Below, piece by piece: positions 33,962-45,014 of a stretch of 64,000 nt of DNA. The notes below the pieces were generated by a model. It was given only the letters and a program-made list of their open reading frames with translations, was not told the origin of the DNA and ran no database searches. The translations under genes and the position numbers were made by a program. Position 1 is the stretch's first letter. Each line of letters begins with the position of its first letter. Origin of the DNA: Microthyrium microscopicum (lineage: Eukaryota; Ascomycota; Dothideomycetes; Microthyriales; Microthyriaceae); contig MU004243.1 in NCBI GenBank assembly GCA_010405405.1, forward strand, positions 987,340-1,051,339, read 5' to 3'.

Positions 33962-35277
33962 ATGACTCTCCAAAGCGTTCTGTCCTCAAGTCAAATCAAA
34001 CTCTTTGATCAAGCGTCCTCCAATTATGATCCATGGACGTGCTGACTAGACGGAAGCATCCCAGAGCATCCTCATTTTTCTAATGCAGCGAGAATAAAAG
34101 CCATTGTGCAAAAAATCAACAACGGCTGCTGTGTTTCGCGCTGCAAGGGTGCGCGCACCTTCTCAAGCGATCTGGTGACAAAGAGATGCTGGTATCCATC
34201 GAGAACGATGAAGCTGTTTGGCGAGCAGCTATTTCAGCTCAAAAGTACGATATTATTTACCTAGCATCCCGTGGAGACTGTCGGGATGATCTCTTGCCAA
34301 TCTTGAAAGCTGGCCTGCACGTTTTCAACAAGATCGACGCCTTTCTCAACACTGACTTCAATGTCATCCGAATCATCAACTATGCCGTACATGAGTACGT
34401 GCAAGATGAAATTATGACTGTGGATCATCCCGGCGAACTAATACCACCTCGAGCTATTGCCTCAATTGGCTTCAATCATGTGGCTGTTCGGCAGCAGGAT
34501 TTCGACGTCAAGAGTACTCAGCTTTCGATGGTCACTGAGCCATTATGGGATCTTCATGACTTTGCGCACCAGGTCACAGCATCTCTCGCCTCACATCTTT
34601 ATGGCTCAAGCTATTTCTCACATCTAGCGAAGCTTCAACCAAGCTTGACGGCGTTGATTCGCAGTCCTGGGTTGAGGACCAGCTCACCAAAACCAGTGTT
34701 CTCTGATGGAGTGGTATTCAGTGAGCTGCTTACCAATCTGTATACGACGGAGATCCAGGCAGTGCAAGACTCACAGTACTCCCACACATACGCGAGCCTG
34801 ACAGAAAAGCTAGCCGATGCGGTGGCGGACTATCTACTTGGTAAACGAGGACTTTGCCATCACACCACAGGAATAATGTTGTCTATGAAGCAGCCGTTGA
34901 CTGCAGCTCAGTTGGCAGTACTGGTTCAAAACAAGTCCTATGAGCTGCCAGCTAGCGAAATGGAACAGCGAGTGTTTACCAGAGGAGGACCGAATGGAGA
35001 CGAACGTGATGAGCTTGATGGCATGTCTGCTGAAGATAGAATTCGGTGCGTCGCGTACCAAGACACATGGCTCTATTTTGAGACGCGGAATACTATCAAG
35101 CATAGGGCGCAAAAGTTAGCGTATCGAAAGGTTGCAGCAAAAATGTTGATTAAAGCTAGGTTAGGCGAGGAACGTCAGGATGAAGAGCTATTGGAACGAA
35201 TTTTTGACTCTCTGGATTACCGGGGATGGGAATCTGGCCATGTTGTCAATCTCTGGGGTCTGGTGACTGAGAGTTGA
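33962..35277 (+). pseudogene. Conserved fungal unknown with disrupted 5' end
   Basis: A long frame from the ATG at 34186 encodes 363 residues (LASRGDCRDDLLPILKAGLH, VTEPLWDLHDFAHQVTASL, RSPGLRTSSPKPVFSDGVVF) that I do not recognise but that looks conserved and globular. Coding sense continues upstream of that ATG (RLLCFALQGCAHLLKRSGDK in the same frame). Further upstream it lies in a different frame from 33962 (MTLQSVLSSSQIKLFDQASS, a stop at about 34042, then EHPHFSNAARIKAIVQKINN). No intron with standard sites joins these parts. The gene is therefore either a recent pseudogene or carries a sequencing error; a shortened product from 34186 is also possible. Confidence 0.6.
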
Positions 35278-35365
35278 GGTCAACTTTGAAAATGCTTTGA
35301 AAATAATTTTGTGTATACTAGCAAATTTGAATGTCTTGTGGCCAACATAATGACCTACCATGTCT

Positions 35366-36057
35366 TTACTGATCCATGATAATGGCCTTGATCTCCACAA
35401 GTGAGTCAACCGTGAAGGCCGGCTTCAAGTCTTGACATTCCTTCTTATCCCCATAACCGTATCGACACCAACAAGCCCGGCAACCAATGTTTCCCGCGAA
35501 TTTGAGGTCGGCGACGGTATCTCCAACCACAAGAACGTCTTTTGGTTCAACTTGAACGCCGCGAGCTATCAATAGAGGTACGAGGACGTCCTCGAAGCTC
35601 CCAGGGTGCGGCTTCCTCATTGCCCCTGGCGTATTGTCTCCGATGATGAACTCAGCTGGTAAGCAATCGAAGAGCCCATTATTTTCGAGCGCAGTTTTGA
35701 CCGCAGATACACCTTTGTTACTGATGATAGCAACCGCAATGTTGCTGGCTTTGAGGTGTTCCAAGATTTCTTTAGCTCCGGGGTAGGATTTGATCAGCGG
35801 CTGGCCGTGAGCAGTATAAACCTGGCGATATTGCGTTATCCATTTGTCTTCATCGGCACTAAAGGCTGCTGGATCCGGGTGAAGGGTACGAAATGTTTCG
35901 TTTAAGCCAGCCCCAGAGGAGATGAGACGATGAACGTCCACGTCTTTGGGATTGTGTTCGGCAGTCGAGAGGCAAAGGTGAGTTTGATGCAATGCTCAAT
36001 GGACGCATGTGTCTCGAAAAGTGTACCATCGAAATCGAATAGGAGCAGTTTCTTCAT
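35366..36057 (-). pseudogene. HAD-family phosphatase with apparent frameshift
   Basis: The ATG at 36057 begins MKKLLLFDFDGTLFETHASI, which carries HAD motif I (DxDGT) with the nucleophile aspartate. The rest of the enzyme (DVHRLISSGAGLNETF, KSYPGAKEILEHLKASNIAV, IISNKG motif II, KPHPG motif III lysine, DVLVVGDTVADLKFAGNIG motif IV) lies in another frame ending at 35366. The change falls around 35950-35975, and no GT-AG intron fits the 60-bp overlap. The intact family is phosphoglycolate-phosphatase-like. It could be a recent pseudogene or a base-call error. It ends 88 bp from the disrupted gene at 33962-35277. Confidence 0.65.
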
Positions 36058-36504
36058 ATTGATGGAAGATGATAAACTGAGTGCTTATGGAACGATTACG
36101 AGAAAGTAGAGCACAAGCATGGTACTTAGGCGGAAGATGATAGATTGTTTGTGTTTTGCCAGCCTTTTTTGGGCTCCACCTCAGCCTCAGCCTTCACGTC
36201 AGCCTGATGGAACAAGTCAGCCGCAAGCAGTCACCAGTTGGACCCTAAAGAATGTATCAAGCAACTAGAAAAACCGTACAAGCGAGCTCTGAAAATAGAT
36301 TGCGGCTAAATTCCCCAACAAATTGATGCATATTAAAATTGTAATTATAGCCCTCAGACTTATTTGTAACTACACTACACGTACACCACTTATTCTTCAA
36401 GGTGTGTACTTATCGGTCCAAAACGAAAACCGGATGTAGCTTTTTGCATCAGGTTATACAAACACAGATTTGATTTGACTTGGAATCTGGATTTGGTCGA
36501 AGAA
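36058..36504. promoter_or_regulatory. Divergent promoter region, HAD / GH18-like
   Basis: Upstream of the HAD gene and the secreted GH18-like gene. No coding signal. Confidence 0.4.
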
Positions 36505-37374
36505 ATGAGGTCTTCTACCTTTCTGGCAGCTCTACTGCTTCAGTTCCTGATTCAAAATGTTCTAGCTGAAAGCATACGAGCGATATATTTATTCAAAGAT
36601 GTCATGAAGTCAAACACCGCCGCACTGAAAACATCTGGCTTCAATACACTGATCATGTTCGGTGTCGGCGTCATCGAGAATGGCGATATCAAATACTACT
36701 CCAACACACCAGGAAGCAAAGATGTTCTCATAGCTTCCAAAGGGACATACGTTGGAGGCGATGCGTTAGCACAAAAAGTCGGGTCATTCAAAGCTGGAAA
36801 CGGCACGGGAGTAAACAGACTGGAAATTTCCATGAACTCAAACAACGTCCGAAATCTCATGTCCAAAAACGATCAGAACTTATTGCGCAACTTCCAGGCT
36901 TTGAAAAAGGCGTGGAGCTTAGACGCAGTCAATAACGACGATGAAAAGGAATACGATGCCGCCAGCACCGTGGCGTTCGCAAAGATGTTGGGAAAGTTGG
37001 GATATAAGTACACCATTGCCCCATACACTAGGACGAATATCTGGTCTAGCGTTATATCGCAATGTAACAAGGGTCTGAAAGAGTCAGAGCGGTTGCTGGA
37101 TCGTGTGTATCTTCAATGCTACGATGGGGGCGTTCGAAATGATCCAGTCAGTTGGCAAAAAAGCTTGGGCATGAAGGTGGTGCCATTGATTTGGGTTACA
37201 AACGATTCAAAACCAGGCCAAGGCAATTCGGCGGCGCAGTCACGGTCGAGGTTTAGTGGTTGGCATCAACGAGAGTCGCTAGGCGGAGGAGGGTATTGGA
37301 ATGATTTTGATATTGAGAAGATGAAGTCGTCTTATAAGCAGTATGGAGACGTCTTAACGAGCGTTTTCAAGTAG
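36505..37374 (+). CDS. Secreted GH18-like (TIM-barrel) protein
   Basis: A single exon of 289 residues from the ATG at 36505, chosen because MRSSTFLAALLLQFLIQNVLA is a signal peptide. The barrel-like pattern includes IRAIYLFKDVMKSN, FNTLIMFGVGVIENGDIKYY, SLDAVNNDDEKEYDAASTVA and YTIAPYTRTNIW. Fungal GH18-like secreted proteins share this order. The acidic NNDDE cluster takes the place where GH18 enzymes carry DxxDxDxE, so catalysis is uncertain. It is probably extracellular; the substrate is unknown. Confidence 0.6.
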   Translation: MRSSTFLAALLLQFLIQNVLAESIRAIYLFKDVMKSNTAALKTSGFNTLIMFGVGVIENGDIKYYSNTPGSKDVLIASKGTYVGGDALAQKVGSFKAGNGTGVNRLEISMNSNNVRNLMSKNDQNLLRNFQALKKAWSLDAVNNDDEKEYDAASTVAFAKMLGKLGYKYTIAPYTRTNIWSSVISQCNKGLKESERLLDRVYLQCYDGGVRNDPVSWQKSLGMKVVPLIWVTNDSKPGQGNSAAQSRSRFSGWHQRESLGGGGYWNDFDIEKMKSSYKQYGDVLTSVFK

Positions 37375-37974
37375 AATCTGGACAAAATCAAAGTTTTAAG
37401 ATTCGGCTTGGTCTTTTTCAAGATGAAATTGGGGAAAATCTGATCGTATTTGGTGGCAACCTAGCAGTCAATGAGCAACGCTTTCTATGGGAGCCATCAC
37501 TGGCTTTGATCTCATCAGATGGCATCAAGAATCAAGAAATGTGATCTCACACGGGGCGATCTTACCGTCGCATTAGCCATAAGAGATCTTAGCAGGCACT
37601 GAGGTATTTTCTAATATTCCTTCAATGTTGGTGCCTGCCAGAGCTCATACCTCAAAACGGCTAGAAGGCTTGCTCATTGTGGATTTGAAGAAAACTATAA
37701 GAAAGGAAGCGGTAGTAGGAAAAACACAAGGCAATGAAGTCGAGCAAAACGACGCTAGGCCGGAATGGGAAGGCATGATGGACAATTTACATCTTCATTT
37801 TTCTCGGATGTCCTTTCCTTCAGCACCCAAGGAACCCCAATATTCCTTTCAAGGTCAGTTGAAAATTTCTACTGCTGGAAGTAGTAGTAAAATTTGGGCA
37901 TCAAAGAGCTGGTGTATATATAATCGGAGTGTGAAGCGCTCTTCACCCACCACTCAACCACGCAATCCTTCAAC
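37375..37974. promoter_or_regulatory. Spacer and translin promoter
   Basis: Contains the 3' flank of the GH18-like gene and the upstream region of translin. A 145-residue frame starting at 37625 overlaps the translin first exon in another frame and has no domain. Confidence 0.4.
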
Positions 37975-38879
37975 ATGGCTTCCAATACTGTCATGGTCGA
38001 CTCGTCTATATTCGAGGATATTCAGCAGAAAATTGATGATGATACGGCTTTCAATGATGTAAGGCCCTCGGTTTTTCTTCTGACCACATCTGACTAGAAC
38101 TATTTAGGAGCTTCGTGAGACGGTTCAACAGCTCAACAAACAAGGTCAGTAGTCCTCAAAAGGTTCAGAAAAGACAGCTAGCTAACACATCACAGTCCGC
38201 TCTGCACAAGCAGCTCTCTCACAAGTCCATGCTATTCCTCGCGACCAACGTAAGCCACCCGTTCATGAACCGGACTGCAACTAATCCCCCACCAGTAGCA
38301 GCACACATCACGAAAACACAACCACTAATCCACGCTGAAATCACAACAATCAGCCAACTCGCCACCAAAGCCTCACAGCAACCATACTACAAATGGAACC
38401 ACGTTTGGACGCGTAGCGTCCAAGACGCCGTAAGTCCCTCCCTGGCGCCAGTATCACTCAGCTAACCATTTCAGTGCTTCACAATCCTTTTCGCCCACTA
38501 CGCAGCCTCCTCTGCTCTGCTAACCATTGAGGACCTCGGCGCACGTCTCAGCATACCAGTCAACCTCAAAGACCGCGATGCGTTCCACCTGACGATCGAA
38601 GAGTATCTGCTCGCACTAATCAGCCTGATCGAGGAACTCGCTCGTCTAGCACGCAATGCTGTCACCATTGGCGACTACAGCCGCCCACTGGAGATTGCTC
38701 GCTTTGTAAACAACATACATGCCGGCTTCCAGATCCTCAATCTGAAGAACGATATCCTGCGCCGCCGATCTGATGGAATCAAGTATAGGCTCAAAGAAGT
38801 TGAAGATGTGGTATATGATTTGAGTCTGAGGGGCTTGGTGCCAAAAGAGGAGACCAAGGACGAGGAGATGAAAACTTGA
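37975..38879 (+). CDS. Translin
   Basis: Five exons (37975-38058, 38108-38144, 38196-38249, 38296-38429, 38475-38879) give 237 residues, the usual translin length. Recognisable blocks: IFEDIQQKIDDDTAFNDELR, YYKWNHVWTRSVQDACFTIL, LKDRDAFHLTIEEYLLALIS and YSRPLEIARFVNNIHAGFQI, ending LRRRSDGIKYRLKEVEDVVY. Translin forms octamers that bind single-stranded RNA and DNA and, with TRAX, makes the C3PO endoribonuclease. No TRAX gene is in the window. Exon density is high for this region, and all junctions close in frame. Confidence 0.93.
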
Positions 38880-39254
38880 GCCGGTGGATGGTGCATCAAT
38901 ACGAGGACGCGAGGATCATGAGGCAAGTAAGTGTATTATAACATCTAATAAATTCAATACTGCCTACATCCCAAATCTGTATGCCAATCTATCTCCATCC
39001 CTACGCCAGCAAATGCACCAGATCAAACCTGATGGGGGTTACGTAACCATGCGCTAAACTACACGGGAAGGAGAAGAGTGGAGTGCATAGTACACAAAGG
39101 TTGCCCGAAATCCTGACGGTTTGCTGTGAAGGAGGTATATAATTACACTTTTGGCGAAACTTGGCATCCGATATCTACACATGCGCCTTCATTTACAGAT
39201 TTGGACAGTTGTGGGTTGTCAACAGATGTTTTTTGTGAGCAAAGAGTGGTTGAT
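38880..39254. other. Convergent 3' spacer
   Basis: Between translin and EF-Tu, which end toward each other. Only UTR-like A/T-rich sequence. Confidence 0.5.
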
Positions 39255-40799
39255 TTATTCGATGATGCGGGTGACTAGGCCAGTGGCAACGGTGCGGCCG
39301 CCTTCACGGACGTTGAAGCGCTGTTGCGGCTCAATGGCAATTTTGTTGTGGAGAACGCACTCCATTTCGACATTGTCACCGGGCATGACTTGCTTGGATT
39401 CTTTGAAAGCCTCAGAATCCTCAGGCCATGTGAAGGTTGCTGCCTCATCTACACATTCTGATTAGCACATACAAATGATGTTAACAATTGGCAAGTCACT
39501 CACCGGCTGTGCGGATGTATACTTGTGGCTTATAGTTGTTGGTGAATCCAGTGTGTCGGCCACCTTCGTCCTTGGTCAAAACGTAGAGAGAAGCGAGGAA
39601 TTTCTTATGGGCTTTGGCAGATCCTGGAACAGCAATGACCATACCACGTCGGATATCCTCGCGCTTGACACCTCGTAGAAGTAGACCAGAGTTGTCACCA
39701 GCTCTGCTCTCTTCGCAAGACTTCTTGAAGGTCTCAATATCGGTGACCTTGGTCTTGATTGGCCCACCATCAGTCTTGCCGACAAGTTCCACTTCAGTAT
39801 CTCTCTTTAATGTTCCACGCTCGACACGACCGCTAGCAACAGTACCGCGACCAGCGATGGAGAAAACATCCTCCACACTCATTAGGAAAGGCTTGTCTGT
39901 GTCGCGCTGAGGAGTTGGGATCCACTCGTCGATGGCCTTCATAAGCTCGTCAATCTTCTCAGTTCCAATCTCTGGCTGACGACCTTCGAGTGCGCAAAGA
40001 GCGGAGCCCATGATGATAGGAGCCTCATCACCTTCGAATCCGTAAGTATCCAAGAGCTCGCGCATTTCCATCTCGACGAGTTCCAGCATTTCCTTGTCTT
40101 CAATAGCATCGACCTTGTTGACGAAAACGACGACCTTCTGGATACCGACTTGTCGAGCGAGTAGTAAATGTTCTCGGGTTTGAGGCCTATTGGCGCGTTA
40201 GTCTCTGAATCATCGTCTGGTCCATTTTTGCCACCCACATTTGTCCATCGCTGGCAGCCACCACGATGATCGCACCGTCCATATTTGCTGCTCCTGTAAT
40301 CATGTTCTTGATGTAATCGGCGTGACCGGGACAATCGACGTGAGAGTAATGCCTTGCTTCGGTTTCATATTCGAGATGTGCTGTAGAAATTGTGATACCG
40401 CGCTTTCGCTCTTCGGGGGCTTTATCGATGGCGCCGTACTCGAGAAATTTGGCCATTCCTTTGTCGGCTTGACGTTTTGTGATTGCGGCAGTCAATGTAG
40501 TCTACATTTTTGTTAGGATTGAGGTTGTCTTGAAATCGATCGAGTCGCATTGTACCTTGCCGTGATCGACGTGACCGATAGTTCCTGAAATGATTAGACG
40601 ATGGTTGTTGGTTTCAAAAGGATTACATACCAATGTTGACGTGTGGCTTTACCCGGGAGAAGGTTGCGGCATATCGCTGGTATGCTCCAGTATACTTGTT
40701 CGTGCCTTTTTGGCCCAAAGCGAATTGTAGAGGACTCGCTTGGCGGCGGCGAACAGCATAGCGGCCAGATCGTACGAGAGTTTTGGCGAAGGACGACAT
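39255..40799 (-). CDS. TUF1: Mitochondrial elongation factor Tu
   Basis: Five exons (40631-40799, 40556-40584, 40239-40501, 39504-40186, 39255-39448) give 445 residues. The basic N-terminus ([20 protein letters not shown]) is a mitochondrial presequence. It is followed by [20 protein letters not shown] with the P-loop (GHVDHGKT), [38 protein letters not shown] and the domain II/III landmarks [12 protein letters not shown] and [10 protein letters not shown], ending [10 protein letters not shown]-Tu delivers aminoacyl-tRNA to the mitochondrial ribosome. A 29-nt exon splits the P-loop region. Confidence 0.96.
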
Positions 40800-41243
40800 A
40801 GTGGTGAGAAATGAAGTGAGCCGTCAACGCCAATTGATCGCAAAGAAGGGTAAAGGAGAGACAGAATGATGCGCAGATGGATGATGAGCTCCCTGAAATG
40901 CGGATGTTGAGCTTCAACTTTTTCAAAGTTTCCGCGCTATCCCAACTGGCACTAGCGCTGTATGTAAGCTTGTAATCTTCGGTTAGCGTCGCTCAATGCA
41001 ACAAGCTTTGAACTCAACAACTGTTGCATCTGCTGGGAAAATCGTACCCGGTCGGCTTTTACTACTATTTTCAGAGCTTCATTAAGCTGGATTGACCCTT
41101 TCACTCCTTCATTGTGATAAGATACTGCTCATTCAACACCAAATCGTCGAGTTGAGAATATATCAAGCTCCGCAACACCGAACCTTGCTTGCATGAGCAG
41201 GAATATCCGAGGTTGTTGATATCACTGGGGCTCCTCTGCCAAA
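40800..41243. promoter_or_regulatory. Divergent promoter region, TUF1 / HIBCH
   Basis: Shared upstream region of two nuclear genes for mitochondrial proteins. No coding signal. Confidence 0.4.
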
Positions 41244-42850
41244 ATGGCTTCCTCCCTTCCTCGCTCAGTCTGTCTATTATCCATAGGACGAACTTCCATA
41301 CGACAAAGGCCAATCATGCCATTGAAAGCAAGGATATCACAAGGTGCGCTACCAGCACGAGGCTATGCTGTGGTAGGATCCGACTACTATCCCGCAATTG
41401 AATGAACACTGATTAAGCTCGTCTAGAAAGCACTGGAATCCTATCAAGAAAACAAAACGAGCGATCCCGATGGCGTTTTACGAGAAGATGACCCCGATGA
41501 TATCCTATTCACCAAGAAATTCGGTCTCCGATCCCTCGAGCTAAACCGACCTAAAAAGCTAAATTCACTAAACGGATCAATGGCAAGAAAACTGGTGTTG
41601 AGATTGAAGGAACTTTCAAAATCAGACTTGGCGCAAGTGGTAGTGATAAAAGGAGCTGGAAGAGCTTTTTGTGCTGGCGGTGATGTCGTTGCGCTGGCAG
41701 ACTGGAACGCAAAAGGAGAGCCCGTTCTATCAGACGACTATTTCGCTCTCGAATACAAGCTCGATCATCTTCTGGCGACCTACAATAAGCCGTTAATCGC
41801 ATATCAGGACGGCATTACAATGGGTGGTGGTGTTGGCTTGAGTATTCATGCTCCTTTCAGAATAGCCACCGAAAACACCGTCTTCGCCATGCCTGAAACC
41901 ACAATCGGATTCTTCCCAGAAGTGGGTGCAACCTTCTTCCTGCCTCGAATGGATGGTGAACTAGGTACATATTTAGCGCTTACAAGCGAACAACTTCGCG
42001 GCGTGGACGTCTTGTAAGTCTTCCTAAACTCTTCAATCCCATTAATCCACTAACATATCTACCTAGCTACCACGGCATCGCAACGCACTACATCCACTCA
42101 TCCACCCTCCCCACCCTATCCGAACGTCTCTCCGAACTCCGATTCAAGGACTACGCCACCCCTAACGAACGATTCGCCATCATCGCCAGCACCATCGCCG
42201 AGTACGACTCTGGTCTCCCATCCACCCGACCCGCCATCACTGGTGCCATCCGCCAAGCAATTGATCACTGCTTCAGCGCAAGCACACCACTTGAAATCCT
42301 ATCTCAGCTCGAGAAGACGCGAGAAGCCACGGCGGACGAAAGCATCAAGGCGTGGGCCGACAAGACCATCGCCACGATTCGCGAACGCAGTCCGATAGGC
42401 GTCGCAGTCACTCTGCGCGCCTTAAGACTTGGAAAGAGCTGGAACATAGCACAAGCGTTCCGCAACGAATTGGAGATAAGTCGCGTATTTATGCGCCATG
42501 GAGACTTCACGGAGGGCGTGAATGCAAGATTGGTGCAGCGGTCGAAGACTCGGCCCAACTGGAGCCCGAATACACTTGAAGGCGTCAAAGCAGATGACGT
42601 GGATGCCTTCTTTGCGGGTATTGATCGGGATACGTTGACATTTTATACTTCAGGCGAGGGGACCAAGTATACAGAATACCCACATGCGTGGTTGGGATTG
42701 CCAACTGATCAGGAGATTGAAGTACGCTTGCTGGAGGGCAAGAGCGGCTCGGAGATTGTGGCGGAGTTTATGAAGCAGAAGAACGGAAAGGTTGGCGTGA
42801 GGGAGAAGGTAGAGGAGGTTGTTGAAAGATTACGGCCTGCGAAGGGATAA
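41244..42850 (+). CDS. 3-hydroxyisobutyryl-CoA hydrolase, mitochondrial
   Basis: Three exons (41244-41372, 41427-42013, 42067-42850) give 499 residues. The first exon looks like a presequence (MASSLPRSVCLLSIGRTSIR). The crotonase fold follows: LRSLELNRPKKLNSLN, VVVIKGAGRAFCAGGDVVAL, MGGGVGLSIHAPFRIATENT and MPETTIGFFPEVGATFFLPR, where the glutamates fit the hydrolase subgroup. The long C-terminal half (SKTRPNWSPNTLEGVK) is characteristic of HIBCH over plain enoyl-CoA hydratases. It acts in valine breakdown; in fungi related proteins are also mitoribosome-associated (EHD3). Confidence 0.9.
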
Positions 42851-43147
42851 GGGGATTGTATATCAGTGTTTATACTCCGCACCATTTATGAATACACATA
42901 GACGGCAATGTTTACCTTTGCTCTAAAAGTTATCTCTCTGCTAGCAGCAGTTTGGGTCGTTTACACAGCACAATTATTCAAGCGAATCAATTCATTACAT
43001 ATATAATCGCTACCGTAGGTTTCAAAATCCTACATCCAAGTCTGTCTACCAACTCTGCTAGGCCGGATCAACGCGCCATTTTCCACGCCCAATGCCTCGA
43101 ATTCAAATCAACCCTCGCTGCGGCAATCAATGAAGTTGTCGCGGAGC
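42851..43147. other. Convergent 3' spacer
   Basis: UTR-like sequence between the HIBCH and MARVEL genes. Confidence 0.4.
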
Positions 43148-43981
43148 TCAATATTGCTGTCCGTGTGCCGGCTGTTGTTGAAACTGTCCTTGCTGCTGAT
43201 ACTGCCCCTGCTGCGGCGCTGGATATAATGGTTGCGCTTGCTGCTGCTGTTGTTGTCCATATTGCTGCTGACCATATGGTTCCATTGCTACATCATGCTT
43301 AACGTGCGTCTCCTTCGCCTGCCCGTTCTTGCGGAAATGTATAAAGCCCAGTATCGCCACTGCCACGAACAGCAAACTACAATCACCCGTTAACTCTATG
43401 TTCCACACTCCTTTCCACAGCGGTGTAGATCATCACTTACAATTCAATAGCACTGATCACCGCAATTCCACTGATCCCCGCCTTTCCAGCCGGTCCAACA
43501 ACAAGATACGGATTCGTCCGCTTCACAAGATTTGTCGGCGTGAGAGCGCTGCGTTTCGTCACGCAGAAATGGCTGTTAACGGCATCCCCAGTGTCAACAT
43601 TTGCGACACAGTCAATGGGAACGTTCAGGATCGAGCGCAGATGCGCATTGGCGCCCATGGAGGCGAGCCAGAGCACTGCGAGGAGGGCGTCGGCGGAGAG
43701 GAGGATGATGGTGAAGAGGTCGGTACGCAAGGAGGCCATACGGCCTGCGAGAATGTTGACTACGGCGAGGATCATCGTGAAGAGACCCTGGGGTCAAATT
43801 AGTTGGCAAATTCGAGGTTGGGTTGTTTAAGGAGGCTTACGCAGACGAGGGCGAGCACGAATTCATCACTGACGGCGCCGTGTATCAACCAGGCTGATAC
43901 ACCAAGTACTATGAAGCCGAGAATAGCCTGGACGGCGCGGATGATGGTGAAGTGCATGGGGGTTTTTGCGTGTTGGTCCAT
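43148..43981 (-). CDS. MARVEL-domain membrane protein with Q-rich tail
   Basis: Three exons (43841-43981, 43441-43787, 43148-43376) give 238 residues. Four hydrophobic spans are visible: FTIIRAVQAILGFIVLGVSA, VLALVCGLFTMILAVVNILA, LLSADALLAVLWLASMGANA and a last one made across the second splice (VISAIEFLLFVAVAILGFIH). This is the tetraspan MARVEL layout, with two cysteines in the last loop (DCVANVDTGDAVNSHFC). The cytoplasmic tail is rich in Gln, Tyr and Pro. MARVEL proteins shape cholesterol/ergosterol-rich membranes and vesicle traffic. The exact role is unknown. Confidence 0.75.
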
Positions 43982-44788
43982 TTTGAATATTCACTACTGT
44001 AGTATATGACTGTGAAATGAGCGAGGGGTTGGTAAAAAGGATTCACGATATCAGGCTGAGGGGACGACGAGGAGTTGTCTCCGTCTTAAAGAAGCGACTC
44101 ATACTCCACACTGAAGCTCTGCAAGCCCCTCGGGTGTACCGTTAGGCTGTGCAAGTATATGCTATAGCCTATAGGCGATTATGGCTCGTGGCGCTCAAAT
44201 GCCAACCCTTTTCGCGAGAAGTAGTGGTTAACTGCGTTACTGCGCCCCTGTCGTTCAGTTCTTGTCTTTGTTTTCAGAAACACATGAGAAATCAGAAAGG
44301 AGAATCACTTCAAACTGCACGCGACAAACAGGTGTAAATCTCGAAACAAATGGTCAAAGAATGCGTGATTGGCTTGTTGGCGATACGTCAGGGTAAATTT
44401 AGACCAGTTGGCGCTGGAGTTGGAAAGAGAAAGGAATGCCCAGAAGTGAGGCTGAAGATGTGTTGGCCTAGACCGCGAATGTTAGCCTGGTTGAGAATGG
44501 ATTAGGTTGCTGTAAGGCTTGGCTGCATAACGCCACTGAAAAAGGGTTCAAAGAGTGTCGATGTGAAACGTAAACTGGGCAAGAATCGGAAGGTGTCCGG
44601 TCAAAATACGGTTCGTGGAACTATTCAGCGGTTGACAATGTCCGAAGGGGAGGAATACTTTTCTAGAAATTGTGGTGGTTGAGCTTGTGTACCCAGCCAT
44701 TTCAGTGATATTTCCCATCATCGCTCACTTCTGCATACTTCGAGACTTGAGATTCGCATTCCTAAGCCACTAGTCAAAGCAAAAAGTA

Positions 44789-44818
44789 CCTCTGGTGTGC
44801 ATTCTGTGCCTTACCCCC
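44789..44818 (+). repeat. MITE left inverted repeat
   Basis: 30 bp, identical in inverted orientation to 44985-45014. Confidence 0.85.
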
Positions 44819-44984
44819 CAACGAAAATAAATTTATCTTGAACAAGGCAATCTAGCTAGCTGATTGGTTAGAGCTTAGGGCTTGGCGGTCTTCAGAATTA
44901 TTTTGCGTGCAGCCACCACGTGATATTTATTTTGAGCCAATCATAGCTTTAGCTCAGAGGTAAGTTGAGAGGAAATATTTCTCT

Positions 44985-45014
44985 GGGGGTAAGGCACAGA
45001 ATGCACACCAGAGG
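44985..45014 (-). repeat. MITE right inverted repeat
   Basis: 30 bp, exact inverted copy of 44789-44818. Confidence 0.85.

Larger units (their letters stand above)
44789..45014. mobile_element. MITE with perfect 30-bp inverted repeats, TA duplication
   Basis: The ends are exact inverted copies over 30 bp, starting CCTCTGGTGTGCATTCTGTG, and are flanked by TA on both sides (44787-44788 and 45015-45016). The 226-bp body has no coding capacity. TA target duplication and short size fit a Tc1/mariner-type MITE. The perfect ends suggest recent insertion. Confidence 0.85.

Noticed and set aside
37625-38062. 145-residue plus-strand frame overlapping translin exon 1
   Set aside because: It runs in another frame across the translin start, whose exon structure is complete and family-like.
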